Assembly (NCBI GenBank): GCA_028284625.1
Contig: JANQRH010000016.1
Location: 124,001 to 188,000, forward strand
Direction of reading: 5' to 3'
Source: Afifellaceae bacterium
GTDB taxonomy: Bacteria > Pseudomonadota > Alphaproteobacteria > Rhizobiales > Afifellaceae
DNA: 64,000 nt
The number at the start of each line of letters is the position of its first letter. Positions within the stretch are counted from its first letter, which is position 1. A program made the position numbers and the translations under genes. This document shows positions 36,491 through 44,175 of the stretch, one piece after another. Below the pieces are notes generated by a model. It searched no databases. It was given only the letters and a program-made list of their open reading frames with translations, and had not been told where the DNA came from.

Positions 36491-38887
36491 GTGAGCAGCT
36501 CCGACTCCCCAAAAGCCCCGGTTCCGCCACGACCGGCGCTACAGGTTCGCGTGACGGCGTTCCTGGTGTCAGTTGGCATGGTGTGCGGCGGCCTCGTGCT
36601 GGCGCTCGCTGCGATTCACCTGTCGCTGCCGATGGACCATGCGCTGTCGGTCGCATTCCACGACCAAGTCATGCTGGAGTGGCTCGCGGCCATCTGCGCG
36701 GCGGTTGCGGCTGGCTTCGCCTTCCTGGCCTTTGACCGGCAACGCGCGCTCATGGCCGCTCGGCACGCTGAGGACAGCTTTCGCGATCTCTACAACAGCA
36801 TCAGCGAAGGCGTGTTCCGCTCCACGCTCGACGGCCGGATGATCAGCGCCAACCCCGCCTTGGTGCGGCTCAACGGCTACGACAGCGAAGAAGACCTGAT
36901 CCGCGGCTGCAACGACATCGCAACCGAATGGTACGTCGACCCCAATCGGCGCGACGAGATCCATCAGATGCTTCTTGAGCACGGACAGGTCACCAACGTG
37001 GTCTCCGAAGTCTATCGGCACAACACGCGCGAACGAATCTGGGTGGAGGAAAGCACCCGGCTTGTGCGTGACGAGCGGACGGGCAAGCCGCTCTATTATG
37101 AGGGCAATGTCAGCGAAGTCACCGAGACAGTACGTCGGCTGGAGCTGCAAGGACACTACGACAAGATCGCCTCGATCATGTCGGGCTGCCTCTTTCAATA
37201 CCGCGTCAGACCGGACGGCAGCCGCTGCCTACCCTATGCCACCTCCGGCCTCTACCACATATTCGGCATTCAGCCTGAAGACGCCAACGAGAACATCGAC
37301 GCCATCCGGAGCCTGGTGCATCCGGACGATGTGTATCGCGTTGTGACCGCGATCGAGCACTCGCGCACAACCCTGACACCCTACCAATGCGAGTACCGAA
37401 TTCGCCTCTTGGACGGGACGGAGAAGTGGGTGTTCGCCCATTCGGTGCCGGAACGCGAGGCGGACGGCTCCACGCTGTGGCACGGCTACATCGTCGACGT
37501 CTCAGAGCGGAAGCGATCGGAGGCCCGGATCTATGAACTCGCCTATTTCGATCCGCTGACCGGGCTGCCGAACCGCACTTCGCTTCAGGAGCGCCTGAAT
37601 CGCGTGTTGGCGGATGACAAGATATGCGGCGGTCGCGGAGCGCTTTTGTATGTCGACCTCGACCATTTCAAGGAGCTGAACGATGCCAAGGGGCATCATG
37701 TCGGCGACATGCTGCTTTGTGAGATTGCAGAGCGGCTTCGCGCCTGTCTCTACGCGAACGATCTCGTTGCGCGGATCGGCGGCGACGAGTTCGTGGTGCT
37801 TCTCGATGGCCGTAACGAGAGTGCGCCGGATCTAGAGGAGCGCGTTGAACACGTCGGCAAACAGGTTCTCGTTGCCGTTGACCAGCCCGTCCGCATTGAC
37901 GCGGACACGTTCCAGACGACAGCCAGCATCGGTGCGGTGCTGTTTGCCGGCGGCGTTCACGATGCGGAAGAGGTTTTGAAGCAGGCCGATCTCGCCATGT
38001 ACGCGGCCAAAGGTGCAGGGCGCGGCATGATGCGCTTCTTTGAGGAGGCCATGCAGGTGGAGGCGGCGGACCGCCTGACCCTCATGTCCGACTTGCGGCA
38101 GGCCCTGCAGCAAGACCAGCTCGCGCTTCATTACCAGCCGATGGTGGATCGGTCCGGTCGCTGCATCGGCGCGGAGGGGCTCTTGCGATGGAATCATCCA
38201 ACGCGCGGCCTTGTCGCGGCGGGTGACTTCATCCCGTTGGCGGAACGCAGCGGCCTGATGCACGCAATCGATGCATGGGTGCTGAAGACGGCGTGCGCCA
38301 CGCTGACGCGATGGGCACGGCATCCCCGCACACGCGACCTGCAGCTCGCCATCAATATCAGCCCGGGCGAGGTGCACCGCTTGGACTTCGGCGACTACGT
38401 CCAAGCGATGTTGGCGGAATCGGGTGCGCCAGCCAATCGGCTTGTTCTGGAGCTGACCGAGCACGTCATGTCCGACGATGTCGACACGGTCGCGGCGGTC
38501 ATGACCAAGCTGCAGGATATAGGGCTGCACTTTGCACTCGATGATTTCGGCACGGGTTACTCGTCGCTGTCGCGGCTGAAACAGCTGCCGATCGACACGC
38601 TGAAGATCGACCGGTCCTTTGTTCAAAACATCGAGACCGACCAGAGCGGCCGGGAGATCGTGCAGACCATTTTGAGCATTGCCAGCAGCCTGCGAATTCC
38701 CGTCGTCGCAGAGGGCGTTGAGACCGAGCTTCAGGCGATTCTGCTGAAGCGCCTCGGCTGCGATATCTTCCAAGGCTATCTTTTTGGCCGGCCGGCGCCG
38801 CTCGACGCCTTCATGGCTGCGCTGGAAGGCGAACATAGCGCCTCGACGGAGCACGATGGCCCTGAGGCCATAATTCAGGCCATGTGA
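36491..38887 (+). CDS. PAS-GGDEF-EAL cyclic di-GMP protein
   Basis: A 798-residue signalling protein. Two membrane helices (about 17-40 and 62-82) flank a short periplasmic loop; two PAS domains follow (about 95-210 and 225-345), then a GGDEF domain with intact RIGGDEF near residue 430 and an EAL domain with EGLLRW near 562, DDFGTGYSSLSRL and AEGVET. The RxxD inhibitory site five residues before GGDEF is replaced by YAND, so product inhibition is probably lost. EAL reads EGL but other metal ligands are present, so phosphodiesterase activity remains plausible. I chose the GTG at 36491 (VSSSDSPKAP); an upstream frame to 36377 overlaps the uvrB leader and looks non-coding. Confidence 0.88.
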   Translation: MSSSDSPKAPVPPRPALQVRVTAFLVSVGMVCGGLVLALAAIHLSLPMDHALSVAFHDQVMLEWLAAICAAVAAGFAFLAFDRQRALMAARHAEDSFRDLYNSISEGVFRSTLDGRMISANPALVRLNGYDSEEDLIRGCNDIATEWYVDPNRRDEIHQMLLEHGQVTNVVSEVYRHNTRERIWVEESTRLVRDERTGKPLYYEGNVSEVTETVRRLELQGHYDKIASIMSGCLFQYRVRPDGSRCLPYATSGLYHIFGIQPEDANENIDAIRSLVHPDDVYRVVTAIEHSRTTLTPYQCEYRIRLLDGTEKWVFAHSVPEREADGSTLWHGYIVDVSERKRSEARIYELAYFDPLTGLPNRTSLQERLNRVLADDKICGGRGALLYVDLDHFKELNDAKGHHVGDMLLCEIAERLRACLYANDLVARIGGDEFVVLLDGRNESAPDLEERVEHVGKQVLVAVDQPVRIDADTFQTTASIGAVLFAGGVHDAEEVLKQADLAMYAAKGAGRGMMRFFEEAMQVEAADRLTLMSDLRQALQQDQLALHYQPMVDRSGRCIGAEGLLRWNHPTRGLVAAGDFIPLAERSGLMHAIDAWVLKTACATLTRWARHPRTRDLQLAINISPGEVHRLDFGDYVQAMLAESGAPANRLVLELTEHVMSDDVDTVAAVMTKLQDIGLHFALDDFGTGYSSLSRLKQLPIDTLKIDRSFVQNIETDQSGREIVQTILSIASSLRIPVVAEGVETELQAILLKRLGCDIFQGYLFGRPAPLDAFMAALEGEHSASTEHDGPEAIIQAM

Positions 38888-39003
38888 ACGGGTGCAGCGC
38901 GTCCTCACGCGAGCGTGACGCACGAGTGACGCCTTCCCGTCGTATGGTCCTGCGGGGGGAGGCGCGCAGGCTGGCTGCGCTCAATCCGTCACGAGGCACG
39001 CTG

Positions 39004-39522
39004 ATGAAATACGTTCTTCCTTTGGCTCTGGCCGCTTCCTTTGTCGGCGCCCCCGTCACGCCGACCCTGGCCGTGGACGACGGCTCGACAACGGGGCCCT
39101 CCTGCCCGCCCGGACAGGTCTATGACCGCCGCACTATGCGTTGCGTGGACCAGAACTCCGGTGTCGCCGACGACCAATCACTTGCTGCCTATGCGGCGGC
39201 GCTGTCGCGCGCGGAACGCTACGAGGAAGCGCTCGCGGTGCTTGACCAGATGCGCGATCCCCTGACGCCGCAGGCGCTCAACTATCGGGGCTATGCGACG
39301 CGCCAGCTGGGGCGGATCGAAGAAGGCATCGGCTATTATCTGCGCTCCGTCGCGCTCGACCCGGACTACACGCTGGTGCGGGAGTATCTGGGCGAGGCCT
39401 ACCTGGTTCAGGGCAGGATCGATCTTGCAGAGAACCAGCTTAAGGAGATCGAGCGGCGCTGCGGCACGACCTGCGAGGCCTATGTCGACCTGGCCGAGGC
39501 GATCGCCGCCGCTCAGAGCTGA
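39004..39522 (+). CDS. Secreted TPR-repeat protein
   Basis: A 172-residue exported protein: MKYVLPLALAASFVGAPVTPTLA is a signal peptide. A short Cys-containing segment (CPPGQVYDRRTMRCVD, likely a disulphide loop) precedes two to three tetratricopeptide repeats (RAERYEEALAVLDQM, RQLGRIEEGIGYYLRSVALDPDY, LVQGRIDLAENQLKEIE). The end has two more cysteines (CGTTCEAYVDLAEAI). It probably serves as a periplasmic interaction module. The ATG at 39004 is the only start giving a signal peptide. Confidence 0.78.
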   Translation: MKYVLPLALAASFVGAPVTPTLAVDDGSTTGPSCPPGQVYDRRTMRCVDQNSGVADDQSLAAYAAALSRAERYEEALAVLDQMRDPLTPQALNYRGYATRQLGRIEEGIGYYLRSVALDPDYTLVREYLGEAYLVQGRIDLAENQLKEIERRCGTTCEAYVDLAEAIAAAQS

Positions 39523-39695
39523 GGCCATTATCGGCTTCCGCTGACCGTTCGTCGCGCTCAAGAAAGACCGCATAACACCGGATGAGCCGGTGAGGTGGAC
39601 CGGCTTTCGCGGTCGGTCGCCGTCGTCCCGGCTTTCGCGACGCCCCCGCGCATGCTAGCGGCGCTCAGTGGCGCAATTTGGCGGTAGCGGGGGCG

Positions 39696-40682
39696 ATGAG
39701 CACCGAGGACGTCTGCTGGGCTCTTACGACCGGCGAAGCCGGGATGCGCAGCCAGGTTTTCGGCCTGTCGGAGGCGGTGGGTCTTCCCGTTGTTGAAAAA
39801 CGCATCGCGGTCCGCGCGCCGTGGAGCTGGCTTCCCGGCGGGCTCCTGCCGATGCCGCTCTCCGCACTCGATCCCGCGGGCGACATGCTGACGCCGCCCT
39901 GGCCACGACTTCTCATCGCCTGCGGTCGCCGCTCCGTCGGTCCGGCGCTGGCGGTCAAGCGGGCGTCCGGCGGGCGCACGCTCGCCGTCTATGTGCAGAA
40001 CCCGAAATGGGCCCGCCGGCAGTTCGACCTGGTGGTCGTCATGACACACGATGATGCCGCTGCCGGCGACAACGTCATGGCCATCGATCTTGCTCTCCAC
40101 CACATCACGGCGGAGCGCCTGGAGGCAGCGCGCAGCGAATGGCGAGAACGTCTGGCGCCGGACGATACGCCCGTGCTCGGCGTTCTGATCGGCGGGGACA
40201 ACAAGCACTACAGCTTAACAGCGCGGGTGACGGAGCGGCTGATCCGTATTTTGCGGACTGCCCACGAAACGCACGGAATGCGCGTTTGCCTGACGCCATC
40301 GCGGCGCACCGGCGATGCCGCCAAGCGCAGGATTGCCGGGACGCTCAGTGACGATGCGATCGGCACGATCTGGGATGAGACAGGGCCGAACCCCTATGTC
40401 GGCATCCTGGCGCTTGCCGACCGGCTGATCGTTACCGGCGAGTCGATCTCCATGGTTTCGGAGGCGCTCGCTTCCGGGCGGCCGGTCCACGTGTTGCCGC
40501 TGGAGGGCTTCGGCCGCCGGCACGAACGGTTCATCAAAGGGCTTGTGGAGCGCGGTCTGGTTTCGCGCATCGAAGCCGACGATCTCGACTGGCACTTTGC
40601 CGGGACGGAACCGATCATGGCGACCGCAGAACCGACTGCGCGTATCCGCGCTCTGCTGAAACGCAGCGCCGCTCAGGCGTGA
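39696..40682 (+). CDS. ELM1-like protein (Mito_fiss_Elm1 family)
   Basis: A 328-residue protein related to plant mitochondrial fission factor ELM1, with a glycosyltransferase GT-B-like fold. WALTTGEAGMRSQVFGLSEA opens it; GVLIGGDNKHYSLT is the conserved central glycine motif and LIVTGESISMVSEALASGRPVHVLPLEG the C-terminal nucleotide-sugar-binding-like motif. Bacterial members are often near LPS or oligosaccharide genes, suggesting an envelope glycan role; this is inference. The ATG at 39696 follows family numbering; an upstream TTG is not needed. The 3' end overlaps the convergent oxygenase by 10 bases. Confidence 0.82.
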   Translation: MSTEDVCWALTTGEAGMRSQVFGLSEAVGLPVVEKRIAVRAPWSWLPGGLLPMPLSALDPAGDMLTPPWPRLLIACGRRSVGPALAVKRASGGRTLAVYVQNPKWARRQFDLVVVMTHDDAAAGDNVMAIDLALHHITAERLEAARSEWRERLAPDDTPVLGVLIGGDNKHYSLTARVTERLIRILRTAHETHGMRVCLTPSRRTGDAAKRRIAGTLSDDAIGTIWDETGPNPYVGILALADRLIVTGESISMVSEALASGRPVHVLPLEGFGRRHERFIKGLVERGLVSRIEADDLDWHFAGTEPIMATAEPTARIRALLKRSAAQA

Positions 40683-41341
40683 AGACGGACCGGGCTTTCC
40701 GGAAACGCGAGCTGCTCGCGCGCGCGCCATTCCGGCGTCACGTAATTGACGATGATGGAGCGGCGCACGCCGTGGATGGTGCGCGGCTCAAAGCCGTGCC
40801 AGGTGTTGGTGGCCGGTACGAAAACCATCGCGCTGTTAGGCTCAAACGGCGAGCGGCCCACGCGCGTATCTTTGTCGGCATAGATGTCCGTGCCGAGATC
40901 GGCGTGGCGCGGATCGTCGGACATGTAGATCAGCATGGTGAACATCTTCACGCCGATATCGGTGTGCGGCTCCAACCAGAATCCGTCCGTGTCCTGCGCG
41001 TATTCGATGCGCACGTACGTGTTGTCGAGGGGCGCTGAGAAAACTCCCGCCAGGAGCTGCACGGTCTCCTCCTCCTGGAAGGCTTCAACCGTTGCGGCAG
41101 CACTTTGGAACGTCTGCAGATTGTCACCGGCGAAGTAGACGCGATCGGCGTTGTGCACCTCCCGGGTCCCGGAGACCCCGCCAAGGTCGGCGACGGGGAA
41201 GGCTATGTCCTTCAGCTCGGCGTGCACGGCGGCAGGAAAGACGTCGCGCAGGTGCCAATGCGTATAGGGCGTGGCAAACGTATCGGCCGCCTCAACAGAC
41301 TCCCACAGGCTTTTTTTGATCTCGTCGGTCAGTGTCGCCAT
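40673..41341 (-). CDS. 2OG-Fe(II) oxygenase A
   Basis: A 222-residue predicted Fe(II)/2-oxoglutarate dioxygenase of the prolyl-hydroxylase-like type. The iron triad is visible as LEPHTDIG (His, Asp) and TNTWHGFEP (distal His), followed by HGVRRSIIVNYV where Arg would bind 2-oxoglutarate. The beta-strand blocks FTMLIYMSDDP and NSAMVFVPATN fit the double-stranded beta helix. Substrate unknown. The tandem ATG at 41344/41341 is preceded by GGAAG. It is divergent from a second oxygenase 203 bases away. Confidence 0.75.
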   Translation of the reverse strand: MATLTDEIKKSLWESVEAADTFATPYTHWHLRDVFPAAVHAELKDIAFPVADLGGVSGTREVHNADRVYFAGDNLQTFQSAAATVEAFQEEETVQLLAGVFSAPLDNTYVRIEYAQDTDGFWLEPHTDIGVKMFTMLIYMSDDPRHADLGTDIYADKDTRVGRSPFEPNSAMVFVPATNTWHGFEPRTIHGVRRSIIVNYVTPEWRAREQLAFPESPVRLHA

Positions 41342-41544
41342 CATATCTTCCACGCGGCGCGCAGCCCGGAATTGCAGCATTATCGGTGGATTTGCCCCGC
41401 TAATGACGATGTAAGAGGATCGCCGGACGATTGTCCAGGGCGGCGGCGGCGGCAGCGCCGTCCTTGAAGCCGGCCTTTCCATCCACTATCTCGGCTTTGG
41501 CCACCCCTCATCTTTGGCGCAACTCCGAGCATTCCGGACGACCC

Positions 41545-42177
41545 ATGCGCTATCTCGATATCGACGCGCTGCGCACGACGCCGCTCAAGACCGATCCCTA
41601 CGACTATGTCGTGGTGCCGGATTTTCTGCGCCCGGAGCGGTTCCGCGACGTTGTCGCCGACTACCCGGCGGTCCCCGGACCCGGCGTGCACACGCTGCCG
41701 GAAGTCGAAGTCGCTGGCCGCTTCAAGGCGCTGGTCGACGAGATGAACGGATTGGCGTTCCGCAGCGCGGTGGAGGAGAAGTTCGGCATCGACCTTCTGT
41801 CGCGCCCGACGCTGTTCACAATCAGCGGAGCCAGCCGCCTGACTGATGGTCGGATCCACGCCGATCCGGCCAACAGGCTCATCACCGTGCTCCTCTACAT
41901 GAACGAAAAGTGGGACAAGGACGGCGGCCGGCTTCGCGTTCTGCGTAGCGGCACGGACATCAACGATTACGCTGAAGAGGTGCCCCCGCACGGCGGGACG
42001 CTCCTCGCCTTCCGCCCGTCGGCTCGGTCCTGGCGCGGCCATGAGCCGTTTGAAGGGCAGCGGCGCGTCATCCACATGAGCTGGGTCACGGAAAAGTCGG
42101 TTGTGGCGCGCGTGCAGGGGCGGCATCGCATCTCCACTACGCTCAAGAAGCTCAACCCATTTCGCAAGGCGAGCTAG
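41545..42177 (+). CDS. 2OG-Fe(II) oxygenase B
   Basis: A 210-residue predicted 2-oxoglutarate/Fe(II) dioxygenase. GRIHADPANRLITVLLYMNEKW supplies His-x-Asp, and PSARSWRGHEPFEGQRRVIHMSWV supplies the distal His and the Arg. The DGGRLRVLRS strand with TLLAFRPSARS is typical of SM-20/prolyl-hydroxylase-like enzymes that modify proteins or sugars. The C-terminus is basic. It ends 4 bases before trxB, so it is likely co-transcribed with trxB and the LysR gene. Only distant similarity to oxygenase A across the gap is apparent; substrate unknown. Confidence 0.75.
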   Translation: MRYLDIDALRTTPLKTDPYDYVVVPDFLRPERFRDVVADYPAVPGPGVHTLPEVEVAGRFKALVDEMNGLAFRSAVEEKFGIDLLSRPTLFTISGASRLTDGRIHADPANRLITVLLYMNEKWDKDGGRLRVLRSGTDINDYAEEVPPHGGTLLAFRPSARSWRGHEPFEGQRRVIHMSWVTEKSVVARVQGRHRISTTLKKLNPFRKAS

Positions 42178-42181
42178 CGTC

Positions 42182-43153
42182 ATGGCCCATCACCACGCAC
42201 GGCTCCTGATCCTCGGCTCCGGACCGGCCGGCTACACCGCAGCAATCTACGCGGCGCGCGCCATGCTGGAGCCGGTCGTCATCGACGGCCTGCAGCCCGG
42301 CGGCCAGATGACCATCACCACCGATGTGGAGAACTATCCCGGCTTCGCTGACGTCATTCAGGGTCCGTGGCTGATGGAGCAGATGCGGCTCCAAGCCGAG
42401 CATGTCGGCACGCGCTTCGTCGCCGACACGGTGGTGGAGGCCGACCTGCAGCAACGACCGTTCCGCCTCAAGCTCGATGGCGGAGACGAATGGACCGCAG
42501 ACGCGCTTGCGATCGCGACCGGCGCGCAGGCGCGCTGGCTCGGCCTGCCGTCGGAGGACCAGTTCAAGGGCTTCGGCGTCTCCGCCTGCGCCACCTGCGA
42601 CGGCTTCTTCTTCAAGGGCAAGGACGTGATCGTTGTCGGCGGCGGCAACACGGCAGTGGAAGAGGCGCTTTATCTTTCGCATCTCGCCGCCAAGGTGACG
42701 GTCGTTCACCGGCGCGATGAACTGCGCGCGGAACGCATCCTGCAAGAGCGGCTCCTAGCGCGCGAGAACGTGACGATGCTGTGGGATCACGTCCTCGACG
42801 AGGTTCTCGGCGAAAGCGGCTTTCCGCCGCGCGTCACCGGGGCGCGTGTCAAAAACGTAAAAACTGACGCAAAGACTGACCTCACCGTTGACGGCATCTT
42901 CATCGCGATCGGTCATAAGCCGGCGTCGGAGCTGTTCGTCGGACAGCTCGACATGAAGCCGAGCGGCTATGTGCTGACGGCGCCGGACTCCACCGCGACC
43001 AACATCGAAGGCGTGTTCGCGGCCGGCGATGTGGCCGACGATGTCTACCGGCAGGCGGTAACGGCCGCCGGACTTGGCTGCATGGCGGCGCTGGAAGCAG
43101 AAAAATACTTGTCTGGGGCGGAACTCACTCTCAAGGCCGAAGCCGCGGAGTAG
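42182..43153 (+). CDS. trxB: Thioredoxin-disulfide reductase
   Basis: FAD/NADPH flavoenzyme that reduces thioredoxin in the cytosol. The 323-residue protein has the FAD motif LGSGPAGYTAAIYAAR, redox-active CATC at residues 136-139, the NADPH motif VVGGGNTAVEEALYLS with VVHRRDELRAERI, and the C-terminal FAD motif GVFAAGDVADDVYRQAVTAAG. The ATG at 42182 is 4 bases after the oxygenase B stop. The LysR regulator follows by 52 bases, an arrangement conserved in rhizobia. Confidence 0.97.
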   Translation: MAHHHARLLILGSGPAGYTAAIYAARAMLEPVVIDGLQPGGQMTITTDVENYPGFADVIQGPWLMEQMRLQAEHVGTRFVADTVVEADLQQRPFRLKLDGGDEWTADALAIATGAQARWLGLPSEDQFKGFGVSACATCDGFFFKGKDVIVVGGGNTAVEEALYLSHLAAKVTVVHRRDELRAERILQERLLARENVTMLWDHVLDEVLGESGFPPRVTGARVKNVKTDAKTDLTVDGIFIAIGHKPASELFVGQLDMKPSGYVLTAPDSTATNIEGVFAAGDVADDVYRQAVTAAGLGCMAALEAEKYLSGAELTLKAEAAE

Positions 43154-43205
43154 ACCGTTGAACTATCAATTTCCTGGACCGCCTGTGCCGGTCCAAAGGG
43201 GGAGC

Positions 43206-44096
43206 ATGGACTGGGATAAGCTGCGCATCTTCCACGCCGCTGCCCAGGAAGGCTCGTTCACACGTGCGGGCGACGTGCTTGGCATGAGCCAGTCGGCGAT
43301 CAGCCGGCAGGTGAGCGCGCTTGAAAGCGAGCTCGGCACGCCGCTTTTCCATCGCCACGCGCGCGGCCTGATCCTCACCGAGGAGGGCGAACTCCTCATG
43401 CGCACGGCGCGTGAGATCGTGCTGAAGCTGGAGAACGTGCGTTCGCAGCTTGCCGATTCGCGCGGCCAGCCGACCGGCGCTTTGCGGGTCTCGACGGCGG
43501 TCGGGCTCGGCTCCACGTGGCTGACGACGCGGCTCAACGAGTTCATCGACCTTTATCCCGGCATCCGGCTTGAGCTCATCCTCAACGACGATGAGCTGGA
43601 TGTGGCGATGCGGCAGGCCGACGTGGCGATCCGTCTGCGCGCGCCGACGCAGCCCGATGTGGTGCGCCGCAAGCTGTTCGACCTGCATTTCCACGTCTAT
43701 GCGTCGCCGCGCTACATCGAGCGCTACGGCGAGCCGCGTACGATCGACGATATCGACAAGCACCGGATCGTCGTGTTCGGCGAGAACGCCCCCTCCTATT
43801 TGAAGGAGATGAACTGGCTCTGCGTGGCCGGCCGCGAAGCCGGCGATCCACGCCAGCCGGCGCTGTCGGTCAACAATGTCGTCGCCATCCGCAACGCGGT
43901 GGAGAAAAGCATCGGCATCGCAATGCTGCCGGACTACATCATCGGCAGCAAAACGGAGCTGGTCACCGTGCTCCAGGACTACGAAGTGCCGACTTTCGGC
44001 GTCTATTTCGTCTATCCGGAGGAGCTGCGCGACTCAGCCCGCGTCACCGTGTTCCGCGACTTCCTCGTCGCAAACGCACGGCGGTGGCACTACTGA
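43206..44096 (+). CDS. lsrB: LysR regulator, LsrB/VtlR type
   Basis: A 296-residue LysR-type transcriptional regulator. The winged helix has MDWDKLRIFHAAAQEGSFTRAG and SQSAISRQVSALE; the effector domain follows from about residue 90. The MDWDKL start, the trxB neighbour and the sequence ending in FRDFLVANARRW match LsrB/VtlR of Hyphomicrobiales, linked to oxidative stress, small-RNA control and envelope functions. The predicted protein has a single cysteine, Cys206 (in NWLCVAG), which limits any intramolecular disulphide redox switch. GGGGGAGC precedes the ATG at 43206. Confidence 0.85.
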   Translation: MDWDKLRIFHAAAQEGSFTRAGDVLGMSQSAISRQVSALESELGTPLFHRHARGLILTEEGELLMRTAREIVLKLENVRSQLADSRGQPTGALRVSTAVGLGSTWLTTRLNEFIDLYPGIRLELILNDDELDVAMRQADVAIRLRAPTQPDVVRRKLFDLHFHVYASPRYIERYGEPRTIDDIDKHRIVVFGENAPSYLKEMNWLCVAGREAGDPRQPALSVNNVVAIRNAVEKSIGIAMLPDYIIGSKTELVTVLQDYEVPTFGVYFVYPEELRDSARVTVFRDFLVANARRWHY

Positions 44097-44098
44097 GG

Positions 44099-44163
44099 GG
44101 CAGTCGGCAATAGGCAATCGGCAGTCGCGTGAGCGAACAATCGACTGCCCAGTGCCGACTGCC
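44099..44163. repeat. Nested palindrome between convergent lsrB and EF-G-like genes
   Basis: GGCAGTCGGCA at 44099-44109 pairs with TGCCGACTGCC at 44153-44163 (11 bp), and inside it GGCAGTCG at 44120-44127 pairs with CGACTGCC at 44142-44149 (8 bp). It fills most of the 79 bases between two convergent stop codons and has no T-run. It may act as a bidirectional transcript end or be a dispersed AGTCGGCA-type repeat. Confidence 0.6.
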
Positions 44164-44175
44164 TACTCCCGTCCC

